Of a stretch of 55,456 nucleotides of DNA, positions 6,911 through 16,000 are shown in pieces. Below the pieces are notes generated by a model, which made no database searches, was not told where the DNA came from, and saw only the letters and a list, made by a program, of their open reading frames with translations. Position 1 is the first letter of the stretch. Every line of letters starts with the position of its first letter. Origin of the DNA: a virus; the IMG/VR virus record IMGVR_UViG_3300025674_000051, positions 1-55,456 of that record, one strand, 5' to 3'. The translations under genes and the position numbers were made by a program.

Positions 6911-8489
6911 AATAATTACTACTTACAAAGATAGGCATTGGCATATCGTAACTATCTTCGGCTTCAATCTGAACAAAAGTATTATATATTTTTGGATCCC
7001 AATCTTTCATAACACTAATCATCCTTAATGCTAATAGAACAGCACTTATTAAATCGTCGTGAGCACCGGGCTTTGCTTGGTAACTACTTCCTGTTGCAAC
7101 AAAACCTTTAAGTTCAGAAATAAGTGGTTTACTTCTAATAACCATTTTATCGTTTTCTACCATAGTTTTAAGTCTTGCACATGCAGTCACTTTACTACTA
7201 TGTGTTGTATTAAATCCTTTGCGGAATTTACGAACATGTCCTTTTCGCATTGGTTCACTTATAAACATACCAGGTATATTTTCTTCGCCAAAATCATTAA
7301 TAACAATAAGTGCAGCTTCACCTAGTCCATTGTTTTCTACACTCCAATATAAGCCGTTGTCACTACCACGCTCATCTCTAAGATACTTGCATATATCTCT
7401 TAGTACTCTTACTTGTCCTGGTATACCTGTTGTGTTATGTTGCCACTCAGCAACTTGTTCGTATGTAGGCAATTCTATAACTTGTATTGCAGAAAAATCG
7501 CCACCGGTGCCCATACTAGGGTCTAGTGCAACTGCATAGTTATACTTAGGATTTGGTTTTTTATACCATCTTGTTTGTCCATGACTTATTAAAGGAGATA
7601 CTCCTTCCAAGACAGCAAGTTTTAAACTATTAATCAAAGTTTCATCATAAACTAAAAACTCACAACCGTATTCACGTCTAAACTTTTCTTCGCCGATGCG
7701 TCCAATTTCTTCCTTTTTCCATTTTTCGTCTCGATCAGGATGTTGCCACCAATCTGCTCTAAATGAATGAAAGCCATTTATGCCAACTTCATTTTCATTA
7801 CCATATTCGTCAAATTTGTCTTCAGCTTGCTTCCATATAGTTGCAAATGTATCCTCATCAGAGTTAGGTGTACTTGTAATAATAGCACGACCACCAGTTG
7901 CTAGTGTAGGTGATATTGAAGTCCAAAACTCTTCCGCAATATTAGGTTGCACAAACGCAAACTCGTCACAGTATAGTAGCGAGATAGACAAACCACGTCC
8001 TGTGTTGCCCGTTGTTGTTTGACTTATAATACGTGAGCCATTTTCAAACTCTATGCTACCTTTGTTGTAACTTGTAACACCTGCTCTAATATAATCTGGA
8101 CAAGTTTCATATACATATCGTATACGTTGCATGATTTCTTGAGCACCTGTGTATTTGTGAGCAGCAATAAGAATAGTTTGATCTGGATTAAACATTGCAT
8201 ACCAACACAAATAGATACTAGCACAAGTTGTTTTACCTGTTTGTCTCGGCATCATGTTGATATTAAATCTATATCTATGATATGATTCTAATAATCCAAG
8301 TTGATAATCATAGGGATCAAAAAGTAGTTTACCTTTTACAGGATGTTGTATGTTTGCAAAATGTTTTGCAAAGTACAAATAACCAGTATCGGTATTCATA
8401 CAGGCAAGAAGATCTTGTACTTGATCTTCGGTAAATGTTTCTTGTTTGTTGGCTTTTTTTATTAATACGCCGTCTAATGACTTACTCAT
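6909..8489 (-). CDS. 17: gp17 large terminase subunit (ATPase-nuclease)
   Basis: This is the DNA-packaging motor and headful nuclease. Taking ATG 8489 as the start gives 526 residues; an in-frame TTG at 8504 would add five. Walker A is PRQTGKTT at 81-88, in the motor style of T4-like terminases. Walker B with its catalytic acid is LLYCDE at 171-176, and the coupling motif ITSTPN follows. The RNase H-like nuclease starts near YAVALDPSMGTGGDFSAIQ. Later acidic sites include YWSVENNGLGEA and GAHDDLISAVLLAL. It sits downstream of a terminator and has its own AGTAAATA late box four bases before ATG. gp16 lies three genes upstream. Confidence 0.96.
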   Translation of the reverse strand: MSKSLDGVLIKKANKQETFTEDQVQDLLACMNTDTGYLYFAKHFANIQHPVKGKLLFDPYDYQLGLLESYHRYRFNINMMPRQTGKTTCASIYLCWYAMFNPDQTILIAAHKYTGAQEIMQRIRYVYETCPDYIRAGVTSYNKGSIEFENGSRIISQTTTGNTGRGLSISLLYCDEFAFVQPNIAEEFWTSISPTLATGGRAIITSTPNSDEDTFATIWKQAEDKFDEYGNENEVGINGFHSFRADWWQHPDRDEKWKKEEIGRIGEEKFRREYGCEFLVYDETLINSLKLAVLEGVSPLISHGQTRWYKKPNPKYNYAVALDPSMGTGGDFSAIQVIELPTYEQVAEWQHNTTGIPGQVRVLRDICKYLRDERGSDNGLYWSVENNGLGEAALIVINDFGEENIPGMFISEPMRKGHVRKFRKGFNTTHSSKVTACARLKTMVENDKMVIRSKPLISELKGFVATGSSYQAKPGAHDDLISAVLLALRMISVMKDWDPKIYNTFVQIEAEDSYDMPMPIFVSSNY

Positions 8490-8493
8490 AAAG

Positions 8494-8501
8494 TATTTAC
8501 T
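8494..8501 (-). promoter_or_regulatory. Late promoter box AGTAAATA before gp17
   Basis: AGTAAATA followed by CTTT and ATG (8489). It is a one-base variant of the late consensus, extended as AGTAAATACT. It lies at the end of the U tract of the preceding terminator. No Shine-Dalgarno precedes the ATG. Confidence 0.55.
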
Positions 8502-8502
8502 C

Positions 8503-8529
8503 AAAAAAATAGCGCCTGCGGGCGCTATT
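8503..8529 (-). terminator. Strong rho-independent terminator
   Basis: A 9-bp stem AATAGCGCC/GGCGCTATT with a 4-base loop is followed on the minus strand by a seven-T run. It lies 14 bases after the stop codon of the 8544-9371 gene and separates that unit from gp17. Confidence 0.88.
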
Positions 8530-8543
8530 GAGTTCTGGGGGAA

Positions 8544-9371
8544 TTACATTTTTACGCAGTTATCCACACGCTTGCCACCTTTCATTTTGGTGCCCATGCG
8601 CTTGTAGCCTTTCCAGCATACTTTGCCGTCTACGCCTTTTTGTTTTTCTTCTGGCAGTGTAGTGTAGCTAGGCTTTCCACACTCACTGCATGTCGACTTT
8701 TTTTCGTTTAAAGCTGCCCATAAACGATCTTTGATAGATGCTGTTTCCACAGCTGGATCTTTTACACGAATTGCTTTCATGTCTTTTTGACGATGCAAGT
8801 CATCACCGCTTGGAAGCATATCCGGTGTGTCCATATATTCTTCTTCTGGCTCGTTAGCATATGCTTCGTCCATATCTCCCATATAATCTTCAATATATTC
8901 TTGAGCCCTCTGCATTATCATGTCAAACTTATCACTGCCGCCATCTTGATCAGCCATAGCATCTGCCATTTCTCCGGCAGCATCCTCTATATTACCTTGT
9001 TTGATTAATGCACCTACTTTAGCAACGTCAGGTTCGCCATAGTACATCATATCTGTATCCATTTCGTCTACAAACTTAGCAATCATTGACGCAACTTTAG
9101 GATCAGCATCTTCTTCAATACTTTCTTCTGGAGCAGGCATCATAGGTGCATCTTGCACATTATTTACACTACCGCTTGTTATTGCTTGCAGTGCCATTAG
9201 CACTTTTGCCATTTGTGCAGTATCGTCTAACTTGATACTGATTTCGCCACCTTGTGCGCCCATGCCGTTATCCATTCCCATTGGAGGACATTCTGCGATT
9301 GCTGATTCCTGCAATGTTTTCTTCTCAACATTGTCGAAACCTTTCAAGATGTTTAACATTGCATTATCCAT
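8544..9371 (-). CDS. Acidic conserved structural-type protein with C-terminal Cys module
   Basis: A 275-residue protein, strongly acidic through residues about 75-200 (EEDADPKVASMIAKFVDEM, EDYMGDMDEAYANEPEEEY), suggesting a helical scaffold-like or core-associated region. The last 53 residues are basic and Cys-containing: CSEC, then VCWKGYKRMGTKMKGGKR and a final NC. This WKGY-GTKMKGGKRV-NC module recurs in structural proteins of marine T4-like phages and resembles a small zinc ribbon. It has a clear Shine-Dalgarno (AGGAGATTATT before ATG), follows the 179 aa gene by nine bases, and ends at a strong terminator. Function is not known. Confidence 0.7.
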   Translation of the reverse strand: MDNAMLNILKGFDNVEKKTLQESAIAECPPMGMDNGMGAQGGEISIKLDDTAQMAKVLMALQAITSGSVNNVQDAPMMPAPEESIEEDADPKVASMIAKFVDEMDTDMMYYGEPDVAKVGALIKQGNIEDAAGEMADAMADQDGGSDKFDMIMQRAQEYIEDYMGDMDEAYANEPEEEYMDTPDMLPSGDDLHRQKDMKAIRVKDPAVETASIKDRLWAALNEKKSTCSECGKPSYTTLPEEKQKGVDGKVCWKGYKRMGTKMKGGKRVDNCVKM

Positions 9372-9380
9372 AATAATCTC

Positions 9381-9920
9381 CTAGCTTAATACAGCCTTGT
9401 TGTTCATTTTATCATCAGCAGGTGTTTCTGCTTTGTAATCTTTATCGCCATCTTCTTTTTTGGCTTTTTCCAGTTCTTTGAGCAAGTCCATTACTCTTGT
9501 ACTGCCAACATCTGCTTGAGCACTTTCTCCGCCCATGTCTTCTTGTGTTAGCATTGTTTCGTATTCAGTGTCCTCTTTCTTTTCTTGATAAAGTTCTTGA
9601 GGCTCTTCAGGATTTCTTACAATAACATGGCTTGCAGGTACATCACAGCATTGTGCAATATATTCTTGTATTGCATCAGTTGTTGTTGGATATTTTACTT
9701 CTGCATCCCAGTAATACACATCAATATTTTCTAACTGTGGAAAATCTAATGGGCGTTCTTGAATAGGTGTTTTTTTGGCTTTGCTCCAACTTGCAACACT
9801 CCATTTTTCCATGCACTTGCGAATTTGTTCTTCGCATGTTTTACCGTAGTCACCTGCTACTCCAATTTTCCATGCATATGTTCTATGCGATTCTGTTAAT
9901 AACTCTTTAATACTTTTCAT
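9381..9920 (-). CDS. Conserved hypothetical protein, 179 aa
   Basis: The N-terminus MKSIKELLTES resembles the opening of many small cyanophage virion or core proteins. Residues 14-110 look like a compact alpha/beta domain (YAWKIGVAGDYGKTCEEQI, ENIDVYYWDAEVKYP, YIAQCCDVPASHVIVRNP). The C-terminal third is charged and probably disordered (LLKELEKAKKEDGDKDYK). I cannot assign a family. It lies between gp16 and the acidic Cys-module gene and has its own late box 21 bases upstream, inside the end of the gp16 gene. A Shine-Dalgarno-like AGGATCC lies 7 bases before ATG. A packaging or capsid-assembly role is inferred from position alone. Confidence 0.65.
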   Translation of the reverse strand: MKSIKELLTESHRTYAWKIGVAGDYGKTCEEQIRKCMEKWSVASWSKAKKTPIQERPLDFPQLENIDVYYWDAEVKYPTTTDAIQEYIAQCCDVPASHVIVRNPEEPQELYQEKKEDTEYETMLTQEDMGGESAQADVGSTRVMDLLKELEKAKKEDGDKDYKAETPADDKMNNKAVLS

Positions 9921-9940
9921 TGTAAGGATCCTATTATATA

Positions 9941-10438
9941 CTATTTATCACTATCGATACCTTTTAGACGTTCTAACAAGCTGTTTCTATCAGTAACTAC
10001 AAACCCTTCTCCGCTAGTAAATCCATCTGTACTGCCAGAATCTTTGTCCATTTTTTCTTTTTTAAGTTGTAGTTCAACCATTTTTAATTTTTTATCTAGT
10101 TTTGCAACTTTGGCATCTAGATTAGTTTTTAACATAGTTCCTGCAACTTCAAATACTCTACCACTATAACGACTTTCGACATTCATACCTAAATCCATTA
10201 GATCCTCGTATGCCTGCATGGCTTTATCAGCAACTTCGTTTAATTCTTTATCAGCAAGTTCACCTAACCCTTTTACTTGAGGTAATGCAGCAGAAATTTT
10301 ATCTAGTTCATTTATGTCTCTAAATGTTTCTTCTACAGATGGCATTGAGACTTTTGAAGTTTTATTTTCTTCTACTATTTTTTTATTTTCTGGTAAATCA
10401 AAAAGATTTTCAAGTTTTTTTGTCATAATAATATCCAT
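9941..10438 (-). CDS. 16: gp16 small terminase subunit
   Basis: A 165-residue protein (T4 gp16 is 164). The central region matches the T4 gp16 pattern: LPQVKGLGELADKELNEVAD, AYEDLMDLGMNVESRYSGRVF, then a long coiled-coil LDAKVAKLDKKLKMVELQLK. The small terminase oligomerises through this helical core, recognises viral DNA and stimulates the gp17 ATPase. Two starts are possible: ATG 10438 or ATG 10426 (MTKKLENLF), and the second has a weak GGA seven bases before it. The late box GATAAATA lies 13 bases upstream of the first ATG. It follows gp4 and precedes two unknowns and gp17, a loosened version of the T4 16-17 order. Confidence 0.85.
   Translation of the reverse strand: MDIIMTKKLENLFDLPENKKIVEENKTSKVSMPSVEETFRDINELDKISAALPQVKGLGELADKELNEVADKAMQAYEDLMDLGMNVESRYSGRVFEVAGTMLKTNLDAKVAKLDKKLKMVELQLKKEKMDKDSGSTDGFTSGEGFVVTDRNSLLERLKGIDSDK
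9942..9949 (-). promoter_or_regulatory. Late promoter box GATAAATA embedded in the gp16 stop codon
   Basis: The last two codons and stop of gp16 read GAT AAA TAG, so the box itself encodes Asp-Lys-stop. It would drive the 9381-9920 gene. Confidence 0.65.
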
Positions 10439-10451
10439 TATATGCTAGTAT

Positions 10452-10459
10452 TATTTATC
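10452..10459 (-). promoter_or_regulatory. Late promoter box GATAAATA before gp16
   Basis: GATAAATA with continuation ATACTAG lies between the gp4 stop (10464) and the gp16 start. Confidence 0.7.
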
Positions 10460-10463
10460 TACA

Positions 10464-10898
10464 TTACCTAGTGCCGCTGTGGAAAATATCTTGTTCTGTG
10501 ACTACTCTAAATGTAATTTTGTTTTGTTTGCAATACGAATGTGCTGCTGACCATTTTGCATGATTTAATAATACATGAGCTTTGTTTTTTTGATTGCGGC
10601 CTGCGTTTTCCATAGTCATTTGATTACTAGGTTTTACTTCAATAAGTTCTGCTTTTTGCCTACCATTAGCATCTACATATGCAATAAAAAAATCAGGAAC
10701 ATATATTGTTTGTTTTCCAGTGAATGGATTTCTATATGGTATTTTTATTGCTTCGCTTGCCCATTTAGTAACACTAGGATGTTCATCACAAAACTTCATA
10801 AATGCAAACTCCCAACTACTTCTATAAGTTGGAGTTCTGCCACCTACATACTTTTCAGGATTCTTAATACTATATTTGCCTTGGGCCCATTTTGCCAT
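10464..10898 (-). CDS. 4: gp4 head completion protein
   Basis: A 144-residue protein (T4 gp4 is about 150) with the diagnostic segment TYRSSWEFAFMKFCDEHP at residues 24-41, followed by KIPYRNPFTGKQTIYVPDFF and AELIEVKPSNQM. The pattern E ... D-F-F ... E-V-K resembles PD-(D/E)XK nucleases, and the T4 protein seals or trims packaged DNA at the head vertex before tail joining. The start overlaps the upstream stop codon by one base (TAATG). The gene therefore forms a coupled unit with the 121 aa and 340 aa genes, transcribed from the late box at 12291-12298. Confidence 0.85.
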   Translation of the reverse strand: MAKWAQGKYSIKNPEKYVGGRTPTYRSSWEFAFMKFCDEHPSVTKWASEAIKIPYRNPFTGKQTIYVPDFFIAYVDANGRQKAELIEVKPSNQMTMENAGRNQKNKAHVLLNHAKWSAAHSYCKQNKITFRVVTEQDIFHSGTR

Positions 10899-11263
10899 TA
10901 CTCAATGATATTCCTTTCTTCAAAGGATACATTAACATTGTCTTGTTTAAATCCCAAAACACTTATTTTGTTTCTATTATTATTTAAAATAGCAGTAACT
11001 AATCCTGTCAGTTTTACTTTATCAAGATTTTTTAATGATTCTAGTAAATCAAATACTGGTTTGCCTTCTGCTTTAGCTTGACTTAGTACCAAAGTTCCTG
11101 TACTTATACTAGCTTGTTTATCAAACCCTTTGCTTTCAAAAAAAGAGATTACTGCATCAACATCATTGCTTGAAAAATTTATACTATCTTTTCCATAGTT
11201 AGAAAAAAAACTTTTTGTTTGTCCAGCACTATCTATTTGAGAAATATTTTTTTCGTAACTCAT
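10898..11263 (-). CDS. Small conserved virion protein, 121 aa
   Basis: MSYEKNISQIDSAGQTKSFF followed by NDVDAVISFFESKGFDKQA resembles a small protein conserved next to gp4 and tail-tube genes in marine T4-like phages. I know no experimental function. The middle is helical (STGTLVLSQAKAEGKPVFDL, LTGLVTAILNNNRNKISVLG). The gene directly abuts the stop of the 340 aa gene and overlaps gp4 by one base, so it is made together with tail and head-completion proteins. A neck, baseplate or head-tail connector role is inferred from position only. Confidence 0.7.
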   Translation of the reverse strand: MSYEKNISQIDSAGQTKSFFSNYGKDSINFSSNDVDAVISFFESKGFDKQASISTGTLVLSQAKAEGKPVFDLLESLKNLDKVKLTGLVTAILNNNRNKISVLGFKQDNVNVSFEERNIIE

Positions 11264-12286
11264 TTAAATAAACCTTTTTATAATAGCAGATGTTATATTT
11301 TGTGCATCTTGATTTTTTGGAAAAATATAGTTTGCAACTGTGTTGCTTATAACATTTTCTACAATATTAGGTGCTTGACCTGGATTAGATAATACATTAG
11401 ATGCATTTACAACCACATTAGATCCAAAAAGTTTTTGGTTTGTAGCTAAACTTTGACTGCCTAATAAAGCATTATCTCTACCATTTATTGAACTTGTTAT
11501 AGTTGCTTGTCCTAAAGGACTAGGAGTTTGATCATATCTATAATCTCCAAATCCTGCAGGTATATTTCCAATATCTGTTCTATTTACATCCATAATAACT
11601 GCTTCGTAACTTATTCTCATTCGATTTGTTGCAAACTCAGATCCTTGACTGTTAACTTCGTCATGATCCCAAGATTCTATAATAGGATTAATCAATGTAA
11701 AACTTGTTGATGTTGGTGTTAAATCGTTTGTATGTAACTGAAAAATTTGAATACTTGTAAAAAAGTTATCTGCCTTGTTAGGACGATCTAATCCAAACTT
11801 ATATCGCATAACTTCGCCATTATCGTATGAGCTATTTAAACCGTTGTTTCTAAGGTATGCAGGATCAGTAACTGGTGGAGATGTGTCAACTCCGTGATTA
11901 GCATCAGAGTAATAATAATCAAAGTATTTTTGAAACAAAAAGTTAGTAAGGTTAGCACTATCATCGTGCCATAACATATTGATTGGATCGTATTGAACAC
12001 CTGTTTGTATAACTTTTTTTCTATTATATTGATTTAGTGTTTCGGTGCGCATTTGATAACCAGGTAAATCACATTGTTTAACTAAAAGATGCATTTCTCT
12101 TTTAGCAACATTATCTAAACCATTTGTTGTTAATATAATATTTTCATTTATATTTAATACAACATGATAAAGATGTTTTAACTTAGGAGACAAACGCATA
12201 TTACCATCAACAAACACACGAGCTGCATGTTGATAATCTCTAAGTGTACTTCCTGTTACATTGTTTGCAAAGTTATATTGAGCCAT
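11264..12286 (-). CDS. Tail-tube-like protein, candidate baseplate tube initiator (gp54-like)
   Basis: A 340-residue protein. Residues about 38-130 carry a tube-fold-like pattern: YHVVLNINENIIL, REMHLLVKQCDLPGYQM, NQYNRKKVIQTGVQYDPINM, then FLFQKYFDYYYSDANHG. Later, RMRISYEAVIMDVNRTDIG fits the closing strands. T4 gp54, which nucleates the tail tube, is 320 residues and shares its fold with gp19, so gp54 is the best guess; a gp48-like role is the alternative. It is adjacent to gp19 but separated by a terminator and has its own late box four bases before ATG. No Shine-Dalgarno is present. Confidence 0.65.
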   Translation of the reverse strand: MAQYNFANNVTGSTLRDYQHAARVFVDGNMRLSPKLKHLYHVVLNINENIILTTNGLDNVAKREMHLLVKQCDLPGYQMRTETLNQYNRKKVIQTGVQYDPINMLWHDDSANLTNFLFQKYFDYYYSDANHGVDTSPPVTDPAYLRNNGLNSSYDNGEVMRYKFGLDRPNKADNFFTSIQIFQLHTNDLTPTSTSFTLINPIIESWDHDEVNSQGSEFATNRMRISYEAVIMDVNRTDIGNIPAGFGDYRYDQTPSPLGQATITSSINGRDNALLGSQSLATNQKLFGSNVVVNASNVLSNPGQAPNIVENVISNTVANYIFPKNQDAQNITSAIIKRFI

Positions 12287-12290
12287 ATAG

Positions 12291-12298
12291 TATTTATC
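12291..12298 (-). promoter_or_regulatory. Late promoter box GATAAATACTAT, 4 bases before ATG
   Basis: GATAAATA-CTAT-ATG (start 12286). The extension CTAT matches the T4 late-promoter extended consensus. With T4 spacing the transcript would begin at the start codon. Confidence 0.75.
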
Positions 12299-12318
12299 TT
12301 GTATATTAAATGCGTATA

Positions 12319-12350
12319 AAATAAAAAAGCAAGGAAAACTCCTTGCTTTT
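12319..12350 (-). terminator. Terminator between gp19 and the gp54-like gene
   Basis: An 11-bp stem AAAAGCAAGGA/TCCTTGCTTTT has a 4-base loop and a further T-rich run (TTTTTTATTTT) on the minus strand. It is A/T-flanked on both sides but convergent use is unnecessary here. Confidence 0.85.
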
Positions 12351-12376
12351 TATTATGCCAATAGTTTTTGTAAACC

Positions 12377-12985
12377 TTAGCCGCCGACGCCGGTAACGTT
12401 GTTTGTTAACGGTCCGTCTATTGTGACATCATTTGGGTTTTGGATTGCGTTATCATATTGAATATTTAAAGTGATTGATACAGGATCATTGTTTGCATAT
12501 GCTAAAGTATTATAGTTTACTTCAGTTACATAGCAACCAAAAAGTGCCCAAGTATCTAGTGTTCTTTCTTCAATAGCACCATTACCGCCGTCAAGAATAT
12601 CAATGTCCATTCTAAACTTATAATCTTGTCCTGATACCGGTGCTGCTTGTTCTGCAAAGTCAAACTGTTTTTGTATCTGTGCAGATACAGCAGCTTGAAC
12701 ATTATTTGAAACATCGTCTCTTAAGTTAAGTGTGACAGGATTCCATGTGTGTTTACCTGCTAAGTTAACCTTTGAGTTGTAAATTTCAATTGGCATGTTT
12801 TCAAATGTTAAGTTTGGTCTAGTTACGTCAATAACTTGCTTTGTAAGCTCATAGTTTGGCGGTGTACCTGTACCAAAGTTGATAAGTCTAACACGGAAAC
12901 GATATTGTAGTTTTGGCATTAGTAAGCCTTCGTTACTATTTGCTCCTGCGTTAGGTACTGTAATTTTATTTAAACCTATTGACAT
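12377..12985 (-). CDS. 19: gp19 tail tube protein
   Basis: A 202-residue protein with the features of marine T4-like gp19: LMPKLQYRFRVRLINFG at the N-terminus, LTKQVIDVTRPNLTFENMPI, then YNSKVNLAGKHTWNPVTLNL and ISVTLNIQYDNAI-like closing strands (actual text VSITLNIQYDNAI). Hexameric rings of gp19 stack to form the inner tube of the contractile tail. It lies just downstream of the sheath gene, separated by a hairpin, with its own late promoter and an AGGAG Shine-Dalgarno. The order sheath then tube matches T4 18-19. Confidence 0.93.
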   Translation of the reverse strand: MSIGLNKITVPNAGANSNEGLLMPKLQYRFRVRLINFGTGTPPNYELTKQVIDVTRPNLTFENMPIEIYNSKVNLAGKHTWNPVTLNLRDDVSNNVQAAVSAQIQKQFDFAEQAAPVSGQDYKFRMDIDILDGGNGAIEERTLDTWALFGCYVTEVNYNTLAYANNDPVSITLNIQYDNAIQNPNDVTIDGPLTNNVTGVGG

Positions 12986-13005
12986 ATTATACTCCTATTC
13001 ACAAG

Positions 13006-13013
13006 TATTTATC
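13006..13013 (-). promoter_or_regulatory. Late promoter box GATAAATAC before gp19
   Basis: GATAAATACTTGT is followed by AATAGGAGTATAAT and ATG, giving a conventional leader of about 20 bases with a Shine-Dalgarno. Confidence 0.8.
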
Positions 13014-13018
13014 ATATT

Positions 13019-13042
13019 AGGGGGTTATTTTATAAACCCCCT
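13019..13042 (-). terminator. Hairpin between gp18 and gp19
   Basis: An 8-bp stem AGGGGGTT/AACCCCCT with an AT loop lies 11 bases after the gp18 stop. No U run follows on the minus strand, so it may attenuate or stabilise the 3' end more than terminate. Confidence 0.5.
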
Positions 13043-13053
13043 ATTTAATGATA

Positions 13054-16000
13054 TTATAAACCTGCAATCTCTCCTGTATTTTTAAGGCGAAGCGGAATGT
13101 AAATAAACTCTACTGCCTTAGTTGGTTCGATAGCAATATCTACATATAGTTCGTTTCTATCAATTCTTGCTGGTGTGTTGTTTGTTGTATCACAAACAAC
13201 TAAGAAGTCTTGAATAGCTCTTAAACTTTGTAGTTCTAGCATTAAACTTTCTGTTGCTGCTTTAATCTCATCTCTAGTAAACTTATCATTAGGTTCAAAG
13301 ATATAAGGTTTAGCAAGTTTTTTCAGTTGCGAACGTAAGTAAACAACTAGTCTTGCAACATTAACACGGTCTAATGCACTTGCATTTCTTGCACGAGTTT
13401 TTTGTCCATAAACTACTAAACCTGCGCCGTTTAAGAAAGTAATAGGGTTAACATTGTTTTCATAAAGGATGTTTCTTTGTCCTTCATTTAATGCAATACT
13501 TACAAACTCACCTTCGTTGTTGATATAACCAGTTGCAGTTGCGTTAGTTACGCCACCACGTCTAGTACCTGCTGGTGCAAACCATGGATAAGCAACTTGG
13601 TCATTTAGAGCAATAGTGCGTAGTGCAATGTGCGATGCTGGAACAACAATGTTGTTGCCTGCGTTGTCACTTGTGAATCCACTTGGATAGTAAACACCCA
13701 AATATTCATCACTTGTTACTAGACCATTTTTATCATCTTCTGCTGAAAGATTTTTGTTTGTTGCCCACTCGCTTAGTGATGTTGTATCACTTTTTAGTCT
13801 CATTGGCGAATCGCCTACAACAAATGCTGTCAATCCTCTATCAGTATTTAATGTGATCATTTCACCGATTAGTTCTGGATAACCAGGTGTTGCAATCAAG
13901 TTAAACACATTTCTTTCGTCATCACGGATGTCGTCATTGTTATTAACTGCTGCCTGTAGTCCTTGTACAACAACTTTACGTTGTGCATTACGTCCAAAGC
14001 TACCTGAACCATCTAGGTTGTTTGCACTTTCTGTAACCCAACGGTTTGCAAAGTATCCTGCCATTGATTCATCGCTGGCACGAGCATTAGTATCATCAAC
14101 ATCAATGTAGTTACGCTCATAACGTTTAACATTAAATCCACTTCTACGTGTGTTCCATAGCAGCATACCTTTTGGATATAGTGCTGGATCTGGAGCATCT
14201 GGATCTAAGTAGTTGCTTGATAGTAGATCTGCAATATCACCTGCGTCTTCACTGTTTGCACCTGCTGTGTTGTAACGTGCATCTGCAAATAGTACACCAT
14301 TTTCGGTTGTTTGATCTGTTTTATCTAGCAATACCCATTTGCTACTAGTACCGTTGTATCTGTAAACAGCTGGATAGTTTTCTAAATCTGCTGTGCTTAC
14401 CCAAACATCTCCATCAACAAGTCCTGATTTATCTGACTGCTCAGTTGGTTCACTTGCACTTACAATAGGACCTGCTGGATCTGCGTCAGTGTATTCATTT
14501 TTCAAACCAACCCATGTTGTACCATTATGTACCATGATGTCTACTTCATCAACAACACTGCTATACCATAGAGCGCCTTGTGCTGGGGTAGTTGTTGGCT
14601 CGCCATCTTTTGCTGTATATGATAATACATCCCAGTTACTTGCCATATATTCTAATGGAGTACTACTTGAGTCTGTGCCTGGCTTATAATAAAGATTTTT
14701 TGTGCTTGCTGTATTAGTAGCCACGTAAGGAGTAAAGATAGTGCCAAAAGATCCGTCAGTATCTGTAATACGAATATCTCCTCCTGTATTATGACTTACT
14801 ACAACACGATTATCACTTGAAACGCTTGCACGTACATTTGTTAATCCAGTTGCGTTAATAGCACTTGCCATTGCTTCTGCATCAGATGCATTTCCTGTTG
14901 CTGTCCATGAAACAGTTGCATTAGTAAACGCTGCGCTGTTTACACGGGTTTCTTGTAAAGTAAACGTATAAGTAGCAGCACCAAATTTACCTGTACCTAC
15001 AACAGAACTAGTAACTGTAGTTGCACCTGCATTTGCACGTCTGTACAACTTAAAGTTTGCTAGTTTATCTGTTGCTTCAGATGTATTTGGCATTGTATAA
15101 ACAGTACCAACTGCAATGTTTAATCCGCCTCCGGTGCTATCTAATCCATAAATTGCATCAGCATTTGTATTGTAGATTGGTGCATCTACTTCTGACCACT
15201 CATCTGATGTTGCATTGTAAGTTTTAACAAGAATGTTTGCACCATTGTTTGGTGTGCTTGTTTTAAACCATACACTACCTGTTGGGCGTGGCGTTGTATC
15301 TGATGATTTCCATTCTGGAACAGATGTATGCTTTGCTATAGCAAGTTGAGGAACAGCACGTTCTGTACCGTCTGCAGGTAATCCTAATGCATTTAATGTT
15401 GCATCATCGCCGTAAATAGCAACAGTACCTGAAGCAGCACCTGTATAAAATATGTGTAGGAATCCACTAACTGCCTCGGCTGTTAATCCAGAAATACCAG
15501 AGGCATTAATATCGTTTACTACTGTTGTTAATGTAGTACCACTCATTGTGATATCTACTTGGTCGCCTGTGCTATCTCCGCCTAAATCTACAGTGATAAC
15601 TTTTCCTGAAGTAACAGTTGGATTGTTAACAGTACCTTTTAAAAACGGATGACTTGCTACCCAATCTGGTGAACCAACATTTACCCAAGTACCTGATGAG
15701 TTTTTATACCATAATGTATTAGTTGTTGTTACTGCAACTAGGGCGTAATCTCCATTAATACCAACAGAACCCTTTGGAGTGTAATCTTCGCCTGCATAAT
15801 CAACAACTTTTGTTGTGTCTGTTATTACAATAGGTTCTTTATTAGTAAATGATTGTCCACCTGTTGTAGATGCAGCTTCGCCGTTCCATTCAAAAATACC
15901 ATAGTTTGAATCATTAGTATCAAACCAATAAGCACCATCGAGTGGTTTTCCTGCTGTAGGTGTTGAACTTGCAGTAATAGCATTTAAATCAATATCTGCT

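Noticed and set aside
5317-6912. Portal protein (gp20) for the gene after gp17
   Set aside because: The size is similar, but none of the gp20 text familiar from marine phages is present, and the His/Cys cluster does not occur in portals. gp20 probably lies beyond the right edge near gp23.
8490-8504. TTG start for gp17, and likewise TTG 6912 for the following gene
   Set aside because: Both would add five residues encoded by the late promoter box itself. ATG codons directly downstream are the simpler starts.
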